64,000 nucleotides of DNA, taken from Primula veris (taxonomy: Eukaryota; Streptophyta; Magnoliopsida; Ericales; Primulaceae). The translations under genes and the position numbers were made by a program. Position 1 is the first letter of the stretch. Every line of letters begins with the position of its first letter. Below, in pieces: positions 24,191-35,865 of this stretch. The DNA is taken from positions 24,746,711-24,810,710 of the forward strand of contig OY821741.1 of assembly GCA_963682055.1 (NCBI GenBank). Reading direction: 5' to 3'. The notes under the pieces were generated by a model. That model ran no database searches. It was not told the DNA's origin and saw only the letters and a list, made by a program, of their open reading frames with translations.

Positions 24191-25368
24191 GCTCAATTTT
24201 ATTAAAATTCAAGATAATGGTACTGATCTATAATGCGAACATTAAATAATAATCTAGTCCAACAAAATAATATAAATAATGAGAACAACTTCTAAAATAC
24301 AGGGTATAACCATTCCATCCCCCTATTTATAATCTTAGGCTCAAGATTTCTCTCAAGTTAGACATACGGCGAATCAGGTTATGCCTTCCACGGTCTTATG
24401 GAAGCTCAAACACGTACACTCTTCCAATCTCTCACGAACCCTATCACGATCATGTGAAACCCCGATCAAACTCTTCCAAACCTTCAATCGATTGCCTTTC
24501 CGGATCGAGCTTCAGACAAAAGCAACAACCCAAAAAAACCTTAATGTCTCCTCCTATAACCACATAACGTGTCTACCTTGTCAATGAAAATTAAGACATA
24601 AAATTAACCATTTGTTCTCACTGCCTCTTTTACCATGAGCACTCGGTCGCCCAACCAAAAGACTTCACGTCTTTGAGTTACCATTCTTTGGATTTGTGTT
24701 TAATTCATATTGGAAACATGCATAACATATAAATATTAACCAATAAGTTATCACAACTCACAAAGCATATAAAATATGCTTATAAAGTAAATAACGCCAT
24801 AATGAGTTCATATAGGAGCAAGAATAAAATTAACAAAAAATAATATATTAAAATTTATTAACAAAAGTATAGAGAGTACCAAAAATCCGGTTGCAAACTT
24901 ACAAAAATTAAAAGGGTACAAATTGAGTGTTTAAATGGGGAAACGATAAAAGAAGAGGGAAAATAAAAAGAGGCTGAAGCAAAATTTCTGGAAGAGGCAG
25001 AACAGAAAAGTTTCTTAAATTATGCTATGAAACACTCAAAAGACTATCTGAATATGACATATTAGAGTAATAAACGCTTAGTAGTAATTCCTAACACTTA
25101 TGCAATTATGTTTTCACACAACTTCTGAAATTGAAATATAAATATATAACTAGGATTTTATTGAAAAATATCATTGAGTACTGTCAACTCATACATTTTA
25201 TGAAGTAGGTTTTAATTACAAAAATGTGAGTAATTTTATGAATATGACACATTAGAGTAATAAACGTTTAGTAATTCCCAACACTTATGAAGTTATGTTT
25301 TCACACAAGGCAAGTTTAAGGATAACAATAACTATCATTTCACACAAGGCAAGTTCTTCCACATTTTT

Positions 25369-25939
25369 TGATAAAACCATAACTTTTGGCGATCACGTTA
25401 GACTTTTCAACAATATAATAATGGTAAATCAACGGTAAATAATGGACATTTCTTGGTCTTTATTATTGGTCGGATTATTACACTTATTCGGATTGCTACA
25501 CTTGCTCGGATTAGTACTTCTTTATTACAATTGTGCTCGATTTGACTGCTTAATCTCTTATCTTGGTCGTTCTTCTTTCTCTTCGATACTCGGCTCTCTC
25601 GCTGTTCGGCTTGCTTCTTTTCAGGCTAAGCTTTGACTAGTTTCTCTCTTTTCTCAACTTCTCTCTATATTTTTTGGAGATATTTTCTGGTCCTTTTCTA
25701 GGAGGGGTAGTTGGTTATTTATAGGCTTTATGCTTTCTAGGATGTTAACAAATGTCTCCATCTCATTTGGTTTTTCAGATATGGGTCCCTAGTTAAGTGG
25801 GCTTGGCCTTTTGATAGATACTACCTTATTCTCTTATGAAAGGCATGTGATGACCCATTTAAGCGTTGGATACCCATTTATAAAGTGGATTGATTATTAC
25901 CCGAATAGAATATTCGGGTCTACTTTTTATATTCTATCA
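25369..25939 (-). mobile_element. Solo LTR of Tat-type retrotransposon (copy B)
   Basis: 571 bp, homologous to the LTR at 8498-9069. TTTTT stands on both sides (25364-25368 and 25940-25944), so it is a complete solo LTR left by LTR-LTR recombination. It differs from the copy-A LTR by about ten substitutions plus a small indel, nearly all in its right two thirds. That is far more than the surrounding duplication shows. Confidence 0.85.
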
Positions 25940-25944
25940 TTTTT

Positions 25945-26784
25945 CTTTAATGTATATATTTAATTTACCCAAAAAAAATGTTTTCACACAACTTCTGAAA
26001 TTGAAAAATAAATGTATCACGGGGATTATTAAAAAAACATGTGATGACATGATATTTTAACAATATAACCATCCTTGACTCCACCTGTCAACTCATTCAT
26101 TTTATAAAGTGGGTTTTAATTACAAAAAATACGATTAATTTTATGAATAAGGTGCTCCTGAAATGTTGATCATAAATAATCTTGACAAGGGGGGTCAGCA
26201 AATTAATTAAGTCACACGTGTATGCATGAATTAAGCCGTACGGTTTCAGTGAGTGGTTGTATTTGATTAATTTTGATGGGCTGAGGGGATTGTTCTAAGA
26301 TGGGCTGTTTAGAAGAGCCAGGCCCAATAATATGTGAGGGGGTTCAACTACAAAATAGTTGTTACTGCTAATGTATGGCCTGCTAAGATCTTCCTGTGGT
26401 ATTATGCTTCAAGTTGTCCCTTCATTACCCTTACACGTGACCTCTCCTCTATAGCTTGTATCTTTTCCCACAGATATAGTACTGCCGCCGTTTCCCTTCA
26501 CAGGATTGTCCCCTAACAGATAACCATTTACCATGTTAGTATCTCCACGTGGCATACTCTCATTGGTCATCTCCTTCTCCATTCTGATTTCTGTAGCGAC
26601 TTCCTCCTCTGATCCTGGTGTACTCCATGTACTCTTGGATGGTTTACTTTGATCATGCACCCTTGGGTTTAATGTTGTAATAATCTGTGCCGATTAATTT
26701 ATTGAAACAAGCGGATATAGGATCTAAGTGTGTCATAATGAGAATGTTATTAAAAACCTACTGTTTAGAATCGAGTGATATAAG
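25945..26784. other. Flanking DNA between solo LTR and complete Tat element
   Basis: It starts with a third, diverged copy of the TTTTCACACAACTTCTGAAA host repeat. Two overlapping short ORFs (26334-26516 plus, 26660-26409 minus) have no recognisable motif. No gene is supported. Confidence 0.5.
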
Positions 26785-26789
26785 ATCAT

Positions 26790-27358
26790 TGATAGAACAC
26801 AAAAATCAGAACCGAATATACCTATTCGGGTATGAACTGATCCACATGTTATTAATGGATATCCAACGTATTTAGCATAAGACCCGTGGTATAACAATAC
26901 TTTCCCACTTAATGATAAGGGCATTTATCCAATTAAGGATTTTAGCCCAATCAATGAAAGTCCAGTGGAAAAGCCCATGAGATGACGCATGAGATGGAGA
27001 CATCTGTCAACATCCTATGAAGCATGAATGCCTATAAATAGCCAAGTACCTTCACTGGAAAATAGATCAGAAAAATCACAAAGAAGAAGATAAAAGAAAT
27101 ATATTTATCAGAGCTTATCTCACTAGAAAGCAAGACGAGAGGAATTAAACAAAAGACCGAGCATAAAGGAAAAAGTACAAGATCAAGATCAAGATTTAAC
27201 TATTAGACCGAGCACAATTGTAATAAGAAATTGTAATCCGAGCAAGTACAATTACCGATCAATGAGAAAGAATAACATGTCCAATATTTATCTTCTTTAA
27301 TTCACTTTAATATTGTTGAAAAACATAACGCCAACCCATGAAAGTTATCGCTTTATCA
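26790..27358 (+). repeat. 5' LTR of the complete Tat-type element
   Basis: Starts TGATAGAACA and ends CGCTTTATCA, preceded by ATCAT. A TATA box TATAAATA is at 27033-27040. Confidence 0.95.
27033..27040 (+). promoter_or_regulatory. TATA box in 5' LTR
   Basis: TATAAATA, conserved in the 3' LTR at 43220-43227 and in the diverged LTRs at 8498 and 25369. Confidence 0.7.
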
Positions 27359-27360
27359 AA

Positions 27361-27375
27361 TGGCGCCGTCTCCAC
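27361..27375 (+). other. Primer-binding site, probably tRNA-Asp type
   Basis: TGGCGCCGT begins two bases after the LTR. It is complementary to the 3' end of plant tRNA-Asp, which ends ACGGCGCCA. Pairing beyond nine bases is poor in this decayed copy. Confidence 0.55.
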
Positions 27376-27430
27376 ACTTTTTCTAACTAGTTTCGAAGCC
27401 GAACACCCATACTCTATCAGAAGAGCAACA

Positions 27431-29287
27431 ATGGTTAACACAAATGAAGAGACCCGTCCCGAGGAAGTAGGCACCACGATTAACCGAGAAGTCCCAATAA
27501 ACCGAGATAAATTAGAGGAACTCCTCGCCATCAGAGAACGATACGAGGCACTCAGGGTCGGAGCCAGACCAACCATCTCTACTATCCACACCGACCAATT
27601 GACAGACCAACCCTTACAGATCGACGGGCTTATAGACGAGAACCCAACGGACTCGGAAGAAGATAGGGCGTTATCCGCAGTAAGGCGCGCAAGGAGACAC
27701 TTACCAGCAAGCCACCGCCTAAACAATGCTGCGCTAGCAACAAACGCAGGGCCAAGCTCAAGGGCCCATTTTCTAGCAGCTTCGGTTAACTCCAGTTCCC
27801 ATCAGGGAAGAATAATTCGTTTTCAGACAAACGACGACAACAATGGCGAGGAGACATGGAGAGCCCAACACCGTCCCTCAAACGTCTCGGCATCCCAATA
27901 CGGTATGCCGAGGGAAGGTGTACCCGAACGTATTACCCGACAAGCAATCCTCCTGCCACGGATAATTACACCATCTACGGTGGAATTTCAACCCATAGCT
28001 CTTCAAGAAGGGAACGCGGTCGTACTGGCAAGGACCGATAAAAGTTACAACGCCCAGCTCCAAGCTCAGCTCGTGGCATGCTTGTCAGCCATGGCAGCAG
28101 CATGCATCACAATACCGCCAAGCCAGACCGCCAATGCACATAAGGACCCAAGAACCGAAGTGGAAGATTCCACTTATAGAGTCGCCATGGAAGTGGCAGG
28201 CCGACAACAGGAGACAAGGAGACCCCGGCAAGGGAAACACATCCCAAGAATGACCCTGCCAGCATTCGACATTCAGGGCGCTCCTACGGGACCTGCTTTC
28301 GACACAAACCCGAACTGCGGGAGATACACCGACAACAAGGTAATGGAGGGATACTACCCCCCACCCAACTATGGTGGAGGATACACCCCCCAATACCAAA
28401 CACAAGATGAAGCGTTCCAACAAGCATGAGACGTATGCCAAGAAACACCATGTACCGAGCAAATAACATGGTACCTAAACCCAGTTGGGTTCATCATCCC
28501 AGAATTCAAACTCTATGATGGGAAAAGCTGCCTAATAGACCACTTGAGACATTACAAAACCAGGATGGAACTATGGAACGATGACCCCGCACTGATATGC
28601 AAATTCTTTAAAAACAGCTTGGGACAAGAAACATCGACGTGGTATCATAACCTAGCATGGGGATCAATAGGAAGCTGGACTGAGCTGCTCCAAGCATACT
28701 CTAACTGATATGCTGCTCACCGAAAGAAGAAAGTCACCATTGAAACTCTGCTGAAAATGGCGATGTTGCCAAACGAGAGGCTGAATGACTACTGTATTCG
28801 CTTCATAGACGTTGCGAACCAAATCCCACAGTATGCCAACAACATCGCCATCCAAAACTTTGGGCGATGTTGGGCAAGAAGAAAGTTCATTGGCAAGAGC
28901 TTCCCGACCATTGATGCCCTTCTCGCCTACTGCACCCACCTGACTGATAAAAATGAGGAAATGAGAATCCTCAGCCGAACTCTACCACGAAGAGAGTCGG
29001 TAAGAGAAACATAGGTGGAACGCAAAAAAGCAAAGAACAATCAGGGGGAAGCGGTCAAACCTACCAAAAGGGACAAAGGTCCCAAGATTCATAGAAGGAC
29101 AGAGTGTCCCCGAGAACCTGAACATAAGCCCTACCAGCTCACGTACCAAATGCCGAACAGGCCTCCTCAACAAGGTCGTTTCCAAGAAAGGGAACGAAAA
29201 GGGAACTTCGAACCAGTCGAGTTAAGATACAATTTCAACATGTCTGCAGAAGATATCCTCAAAGATATATGCAAAGAAAATTGGTAA
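27431..29287 (+). pseudogene. gag of the complete Tat-type element (decayed)
   Basis: It starts at ATG 27431 behind the primer-binding site. Residues 1-330 are a polar, Pro/Asn-rich N-terminal region. The retrotransposon gag core follows after the first stop (FKLYDGKSCLIDHLRHYKTR, then FFKNSLGQETSTWYHNL). Nucleic-acid-binding basic sequence comes towards the end (KKAKNNQGEAVKPTKRDKG). In-frame stops lie at about 28427, 28707, 29012 and 29285. A C17 run at 29313-29329 causes a further frame change before a degenerate zinc-knuckle region (CAYHEDYGHLTEHF, last Cys replaced by Phe). It would form the particle core in an active relative, but this copy is inactive. Confidence 0.85.
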
Positions 29288-29312
29288 TCACGACCAGAGC
29301 CGTTCGCTTCCT

Positions 29313-29329
29313 CCCCCCCCCCCCCCCCC
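29313..29329 (+). repeat. C17 homopolymer in gag
   Basis: Seventeen consecutive C residues. A likely site of slippage, it coincides with the change of gag reading frame. Confidence 0.9.
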
Positions 29330-29584
29330 AACCATAGAGACTCCAATCTTTTCTGTGCCTACCACGAGGACTACGGCCACCTTACAGAGCACTTCCGAAA
29401 TCTCCAGTGGAAAATAAACGCATGGGGCGATGCGGGATACCTCAACAAATTTATCAATAACACCGGGAACAAAGGCAAACAACCCGCCATCGAAGGAGCA
29501 GACAACCGACATGGCAAGACGGTCAACGTCATACATTTATCACGTCCCAAAACCATTGGAGGGGAACGGTCCCATCAACGGCAA

Positions 29585-30268
29585 TTGGCGCATTTGGGTC
29601 AAGTAGCCAAGGCATCACATGCGTCATCCTCCTCCAAGAGACAATGCCTGCCACAGAGGCACCCACCCATCTCATTCTCGGATCACGACGAGGAAGGAGT
29701 CATATACCCCCACAGGAACGCAATCAACCTCCGGGTCAAGATAGGGATTGACACAGTCAGCAGAGTCCTCGTCGATCAAGGAGCTTCGTGCGACATTATA
29801 TACAAAGAAATTTTTGACAAAATGGAACTCCGGCTGCAAGACCTACAGCCTACTAACGTAACACTTATAGGATTTATATCAGAAACGATTAAACCTCTGG
29901 GAAAGATAGTCCTCGGCGTTACAACGGGTACTTTGTCAGTCCCCGTCGAGTTTCTAGTGGTCAACGACAACTCGGGCCACAACTCGATCTTGGGCCGACC
30001 ATGGCTTCATGCCATGCGCGCAATCCCTTCGACATACCACAAAAAGGTGAAATACCCAAATGGTAGAGGAGAGATCGAAATAGCCCGAGGCTGTCAAGAG
30101 GATTCAAGACGCTGCGAGGACATTACCGCGACCTTAAAGAGACATCTGGTCGTCATTGAACAACCCACCAGCAAAAAAAAGTTGGTCGACCAAATAGCCA
30201 GAGCTGAGAGGGTTGTCGAGGAGCAAGTAGGAGAGAAGCTCCGGAAAGTGCATCCCTGGAATGGATGA
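29585..30268 (+). pseudogene. Retropepsin-like aspartic protease domain of the Tat element
   Basis: This open segment of 227 codons contains the active-site loop RVLVDQGASCDIIY (the D-Q-G-A/S form usual in Tat elements) and the downstream motif NSILGRPWLHAMRAIPSTYH, the typical ILGRPWL flap region. The upstream frame is continuous with the zinc-knuckle end of gag. The domain itself looks intact, but it is cut off from reverse transcriptase by a stop at 30266 and two frameshifts (near 30350 and 30465), so it cannot be made as part of a polyprotein. Confidence 0.85.
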
Positions 30269-30269
30269 G

Positions 30270-31195
30270 GAACACTACTTTCTACTAGGCAAAAACCTCC
30301 CCGAGGAGGGATCTAAGGAGCTGGAAACTTTCCTATTTAACAACTGTCGATAAATTTGCCTGGAGCCCCAAAGAAATGCCCGGCCTAGACCCCAACACAT
30401 CTTGCCACAAACTGAGTGTCAACACCGAATATAAGCCGAAGCCCAGAAAAGCTAAAAAATTTCTGCTGAACACAGAGAGGCAATCATAGCGGAAGTTCGG
30501 AAATTGTTGGATGCCGGGGCCATAAGAGAGGTGATATACCCAAGGTGGTTGCCCAACCCAGTGGTCGTCCCTAAGAAAAATGGGAAGCTGAGAGTTTGCA
30601 TAGACTTCACTAGTCTCAACAAAGCCTGCCCGATGGACCCATTCCCCCTTCCAAGGATTGATCAGTTAGTGGATACAACCGCAGAAGCAGAAAGAATGAC
30701 TTTCCTGAATGCATACTCAGGATATCATCAAATTCCACTCACCCAAGAGGACCAAGAAAAGACCTCGTTCATTTCACTTTTGGGAAACTATTGCTACAAG
30801 GTAATGCCTTTCGGGCTACGCAATGCGGGAGCTACATACCAAAGGATGATAACGAACGTATGCCAAAAACATATTGGGAAAACAATGGAAGTCTATATAG
30901 CCGACATGGTCATAAAAAGTGAAAGGGCCACATCCCACCTTCAGGACATCAAAGACGTCTCCCAAACTTTGGGCGAGCACAAGCTGAAGCTCAACGCCAC
31001 CAAATGCACGTTCGGCATCAGTAGGGGGAAATTTTTGGGGCACATGGTCAGCCAGAGGGGAATAGAAGCTAATCCCATCCAGATAACAGCTCTGCGAAAC
31101 CTAATAGCACCCAAGAACAAGAAGCAGGTGCATGAGCTCATGGGAATGATGGCCGCACTAATCAGGTTTATCAGTCGATCCGCAGATAAAGGATG
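30270..31195 (+). pseudogene. Reverse transcriptase domain of the Tat element, catalytically dead
   Basis: Recognisable in order are RWLPNPVVVPKKNGKLRVCI, PFPLPRIDQLVD, FLNAYSGYHQIPL, KVMPFGLRNAGATYQRM, YIADMVIKS and FLGHMVSQRGIEANP. These are standard Ty3/gypsy RT blocks. Two of the three catalytic aspartates are replaced: FLDAYSGY became FLNAYSGY and YIDD became YIAD. Frameshifts precede the domain, and a TGA at about 31193 separates it from RNase H. Confidence 0.9.
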
Positions 31196-31530
31196 ACCAT
31201 TTTTTGAAACGCTCAAAAAAGACAAAAAATTCGTGTGGGACCCAGAATGCGAAGCTTCATTCAACAACCTAAAGGAATATCTACGGACGCTGCCACTGTT
31301 CGTAAAGCTGAACAAAGGAGATATTCTGGCCTGTTACCTTGGAGTATCCGCAATAGCCGTGAGCGCAGTCGCCCTAAGAGAGGAAGGTCGAGAACAATTC
31401 CCGATATACTTCGTAAGCAAAACTCTTGTTGAAGCTAAAACACGATACCTGCCTTTAGAAAAGCTATGCCTTGCACTGGTCGTTGCAACAAGAAAGCTGC
31501 CACACTCCTTTATCGCACACCAAGCTCCAA
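31196..31530 (+). pseudogene. Gypsy RNase H domain (first), decayed
   Basis: Blocks FFETLKKDKKFVWDPECEAS, YFVSKTLVEAKTRYLPLEKL and CLALVVATRKL are the RT connection/RNase H region of Ty3/gypsy elements. The frame shifts near 31500 into the segment that carries the second RNase H. Confidence 0.8.
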
Positions 31531-32187
31531 ATCAAAGAGTCCCTTCGACCAACGGACATAAGCGGTCGGGTGGCGGCATGGGGGGTCGAGCTATCCCAAT
31601 TTCATATAGAATTTGCACCCCGACATGCCATAAAGGGACAAGTGTTGGCCGACTTCATAGCAGAGTTTACCGAAGGACACGACGAACCAATGACCATGTC
31701 ACCACAGTCACATTGGCAGATACATGTCGATGGATCAGCCACGAAAGATGTATCGGGAGCAGGAATCGTCCTCAAATCTAGTGAGGGAGCAATCATAGAA
31801 AAAAACATAAAACTGGGCTTCCGAGCTACTAATAATGAGGCCGAGTACGAAGCTATGATAAACGACATGCTCATTGCACGGTCCCTCGGATGCTCCCACT
31901 TAGTTGCTAGCTCGGACTCCATGCTGATCGTCAATCAAGCCATCGGCGAATACCAAGCCAAAGATGACCGGATAATCCTCTATCAAGATAAAGTCCAAAG
32001 TTTAATGGCCAAATTCAAGAAGTGCGAGTTAATACGAATCAACCACACCGAAAACGCACACGCCGACACATTGGCAACCCCAGCTTCGACACTAACACTA
32101 GTAAACACTCGGTCAATCACAGTGGAACTACTGGAAACACCGAGCATCACCAGAAGGGTAGAACGAGTAACGTCAATACAATACTAG
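31471..32187 (+). pseudogene. Tether and second, archaeal-type RNase H
   Basis: The tether PRHAIKGQVLADFIAEFTEG is followed by an archaeal-type RNase H: IHVDGSATKDVSGAG (first Asp), ATNNEAEYEAM (Glu), ASSDSMLIVNQ (Asp) and NAHADTLA (last Asp). All four acidic catalytic positions are kept. A second RNase H of this kind is the hallmark of the Tat lineage. The open segment of 238 codons ends at TAG 32185. Confidence 0.9.
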
Positions 32188-33443
32188 CTAGGGTGGATGG
32201 ACGAAATGGTTCAATATCTGCGAAACGGAACACTCCCGGCAGATAAAATAAAAGCACTCAAGATAACAAGAAAGGCCCCCAAGTTTTGGCTATCCGAACA
32301 AGACAAACTATACAAGTCAAGTTACCGAGGACCACATCTGCTGTGCGTCCGCACAGAACAACAACAACAAATCTTGGAAGAAATCCATGAAGGATCATGC
32401 AGAGCACACATCAAAGGAAGATCCCTCACCAACAAGACTATCACCCAAGGATATTGGTGGCCATATATCAAGAGAGATGCCAACGTATACGTTGAAAGGT
32501 GTGACAAGTTCCAAAGATTCGCCAAAATACCTCGGCTCCCATCATCTATGATGACCCCGGTATCGGCACCATGGCCATTTGCACAATGGGCGATTGATCT
32601 AGTCAGGAAGCTTCCCAGAGCACCAGGCAATGTTGAGTATTTAATCGTTGCAACGGATTACTTCACCAAATGGGTCGAAGCTAAACCTCTCCGAAAAATA
32701 AAAGCCCAGAACGTTAAATAGTTCATTTGGGAACATATCATCACCAGATTCGGTATACCATACGCCATCGTTGCAGACAACAGAACCCAGTTCAAGGACG
32801 CCAAGCTACAACTTTGGTACAAGGAACTAGGAATCTATAAATTCTATTCGACTTCAACCTACCCACAGGGTAACGGATAGGCCGAGGTATCAAACCGAAC
32901 TATACTAGATGGCATCAAGACAACCCTTGAACAAGCAAATGGGAAATGTCCAGAGCGGCTACTCAATGTTTTGTGGTCATGCCGAACTATGCCTAAAACG
33001 GGCACAAAGGAAACCCCGTTCAGCCTAGCATACGGCGTCGAGGCCGTCATAACCACGGAAGTCGACCTACCCACACTACGAACATCTCTAGTCGAACAAT
33101 GGAGCAATGAAAAAAGAATGAAGGAGAGCTCGACATGTTGGATGAAAAACGCGAGATAGCAGCCCTTACCCTGGCAAAATACCAACAGAGCGTCAAGCAA
33201 ACTTATGACAAGAGGGTGAAAGGGTCCAAGGAATTCAAGGTAGGAGAACTGGTGCTACGACGAGTAACTGCCTACACTAGAAACGAGATATATGGCAAAC
33301 TCAGCCCCAACTGGGAAGGGCCATATGAAATCGTCAAAAGAACAAGCCCAGTGTCCTACAAGTTAAAAAGCGTTCTGTTTGACAACAGCAGAGGCGAGAA
33401 AAATTCTTGGAACGTAGCTAATCTTAAGAAGTACTACCTGTAA
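32188..33443 (+). pseudogene. Integrase of the Tat element, decayed
   Basis: The zinc-binding region (IHEGSCRAHIKGRSL, ending ERCDKFQRFA) has lost its last Cys to Phe. The core has ATDYFTKWVEAKPLRKIKAQ and ADNRTQFKDA. The third catalytic block GNG.AEVSNRTILDG has TAG (about 32878) where relatives have Gln. Stops lie at about 32719 and 32878, with a frame change near 33135. The C-terminal segment (VKQTYDKRVKGSKEFKVGEL, then NWEGPYEIVKRT and WNVANLKKYYL) is the usual gypsy integrase end, open to the natural stop at 33441. Confidence 0.9.
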
Positions 33444-33534
33444 AATTGTTACAGGTAATGATTTACCTCTTTCTTTGTATTGTTTTTTCTCTTTTTATGA
33501 ATAAAGTGAATTTTTGTTAAGCATTACCAAGAAG

Positions 33535-34870
33535 ACGAAAGTCCTCCAACGAACCGGAGGCATGTATAAGAACAAGTCCTCCAACGAACCGGAGGCAACA
33601 GGGTTTAAGTCCCGAAAAAGTCCTTCAACGAACCGAAGACATGTCTAAGAAAAGGAAAAAGAAAGAAAAAGTCCTCCAATGAACTGGAGGCAACATGGTT
33701 TAAGTCCCGAACAAGTCCTTCAACGAACCGAAGGCATGTCTACAAAAAGGAAAGAAAAAAACCACTCCAACGAACTGGAGGCAACAGGGTTTAAGTCCCG
33801 AACAAGTCCTTCAACGAACCGAAGGCATGTCTAAGAAAAGGAAAAAGAAAAAGAAAGAAAAAAGTCCTCCAACGAATCGGAGGCAAGAGGGTTTAAGTTC
33901 CGAACAAGTCCTTCAACGAACCGAAGGCATGTCTACGAAAAGGAAAGAAAAAGAGCCAAGTCCTCCAACGAACCGGAGGCAACAGAGTTTAAGTCCCGAA
34001 CAAGTCCTTCAATGAACGAAAGGCATGTCTAAGAAAAGGAAAAAGAAAAAGAAAGAAAAAAGTCCTCCAACGAACCGGAGGCAACATGGTTTAAGTCCCG
34101 AACAAGTCCTTCAACGAACCGAAGGCATGTCTAAGAAAAGGAAAGAAAAAGAACCAAGTCCTCCAACGAACCAGAGGCAACAGGGTTTAAGTCCCGAACA
34201 AGTCCTTCAACGAACTGAAGGCATGTCCAAGAAAAAGAAAGAAAAAGTCCTCCAATGAACCGGAGGCAACAGAGTTTAAGTCCCGAACAAGTCCTTTAAC
34301 AAACCGAAGGGATGTCTAAGAAAAGGAAAGAAAAAGAACCAAGTCCTCCAACGAACCGGAAGCAACAGGGTTTAAGTCCCGAACAAGTTCTTCAACGAAC
34401 CGAATGCATGTCTAAGAAAAATAAATAACATATCCTCCAACGAACCGGAGGCAACAGGGTTTAAGTCCCGAACAAGTTCTTCAACGAATCGAAGGCATGT
34501 CTAAGAAAAGGAAAGAAAAAGAACCAAGTCCTCCAACGAACCGGAGGGAACAGGGTTTAAGTCCCGAACAAGTCCTTCAACGAACCGAAGGTATGTCTAA
34601 GAAAAAGAAAGAGGCCTACAAGTCCTCCAACGAACCGGAGGCAACCGGGTTTAAGTCCCGAACAAGTCCTCCAACGAACCGGAGACATGTATAAGAACAA
34701 GTCCTCCAACGAAACGGAGGCAACCGGGTTTAAGTCCCGAACAAGTCCTTCAACGAACCGAAGGCATGTCTAAGAAAAAAAAAAAAAGAGGCCGACAAGT
34801 CCTCCAACGAACCGGAGGCAACCGGGTTTAAGTCCCGAACTAGTCCTCCACCGAACCGGAGGCACATACC
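33535..34870 (+). repeat. Tandem array of about 14 hairpin-bearing units
   Basis: Unit of about 94 bp. It holds CCTCCAACGAACCGGAGG, then GCAACAGGGTTTAAGTCCCG, then CCTTCAACGAACCGAAGG, then CATGTCTAAGAAAAGGAAAG. TTTAAGTCCCG recurs about 14 times from 33605 to 34827. Each unit has two perfect inverted repeats, CCTCC/GGAGG and CCTTC/GAAGG, both closing the same 8-nt loop AACGAACC. In places the array reads open in one frame as a Lys/Arg/Pro-rich repeat. I consider that incidental. Confidence 0.9.
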
Positions 34871-35054
34871 GGTGTGACTACATTCAACTCGAAGGGTCAA
34901 ACAAGAATATTAAATAGTTCAAGCCCGCATTACGGAGGCAACAATGTACCCAACGAAGAAAACAACAAGGGAAAAATACGATATATGCAATACAAATACG
35001 GAAATAAAATCCAATCCACGAATATATCAATAAAACAAATGATACTAGCCCGCA
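34871..35054. other. Spacer with two GCCCGCATTACGGAGGCAA repeats
   Basis: AGCCCGCATTACGGAGGCAA occurs near 34922 and again near 35048, about 126 bases apart, beside the hairpin array. No coding evidence. Confidence 0.6.
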
Positions 35055-35732
35055 TTACGGAGGCAATAATGCTCGAAAAATAAAGAACAGCTTAAGAAGA
35101 ACTATTGCATGAGGAGCACGCGGGAGCATGACCCAATACAACCTCGTCGCCGTTTCCTCATCCGTATCCTCACCCTCAAAATGCTCATGAGGAAGAAGGG
35201 AATCGAAGTTGGTCGTATTAGAACCGACACGGCTCACCACTTCGAGCCGAGCAGAGAACTCTGCTCCCTTCGCATGCTCGTGAGCATCAGACGCTTCCTG
35301 ATGACGGACGTCGTCCAAAGCAAACTGCCAAACTTGACTCATCGCCGCCGAAGCATCATGCCTAAGATGAGAAGCATGGAAATACTTCATCAAGACATTG
35401 GCCCGGGATACCAGTGATCTTATTTTACCAAGATACTTATCTTTCAAACGCCTATACCGGTTTAACCGCTGCTCCTTAACATCAAGAACATGCTCGGCAC
35501 GTCGCACGTAATCACGGAAAGACGCCGATTGGGCTCTTAACTTTTCCTTAAGCCGAGCACACTGGGCATGAAGTTTCTCATTCTTTCCCATCAAGTCGAC
35601 ATAAAGCCAACTGGCACGCACTTCATTAGCCACACCAGCTGAAGCCTCATCCCGGGCAGCACCTGTAGGTCCTTGCCCTGGATTAACAAGGGCCGGAGAA
35701 CCAGTCTGGTGTGGCAAGATAGCAGGTGCCTA
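35055..35732 (-). CDS. Antisense coiled-coil ORF 1 of the Tat element
   Basis: An open segment of about 220 codons opposite to gag-pol ends at 35055. A pyrimidine tract plus TATAG (minus strand, about 35745-35733) just before it looks like a splice acceptor, and there is no good ATG upstream, so this is probably a 3' exon or a 5'-truncated gene. The protein has an Ala/Gly/Pro-rich start. A long charged helix follows (MGKNEKLHAQCARLKEKL, RAEHVLDVKEQRLNRYRRLK), and then an acidic segment (EHFEGEDTDEETATRL). No known domain is recognised. It may be continuous with the segment at 35866-36425. Confidence 0.45.
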
Positions 35733-35865
35733 TAAAAAAAAAGGAGAGAAGGGGGAGAGAGACGAATATTCATTAAAAAGCCATATAACCAACAGAATGA
35801 ATCAGATTAAAGAATACTTTTATACAAGTTGCATGAGAAAAGTCAAAATACAGGCTAATCTTAAT

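Noticed and set aside
26409..26660. 83-codon minus ORF between the solo LTR and the Tat element
   Set aside because: Hydrophilic and open, but without a recognisable domain or a homologue elsewhere in the window; not enough to call a gene.
27307..27726. Minus ORFs overlapping gag (27307-27726, 28085-28462, 31602-31934 and others)
   Set aside because: They are shadows of the GC-richer gag-pol reading frame.
33827..34694. Lys/Arg-rich repeat peptide from the hairpin array
   Set aside because: It is open only where unit length happens to be a multiple of three, and interrupted elsewhere. The DNA-level hairpin conservation explains the pattern better.
33535..34870. CRISPR-like array
   Set aside because: Direct repeats with short spacers were considered, but spacers are themselves repeated, the context is a plant retrotransposon, and no cas genes exist.
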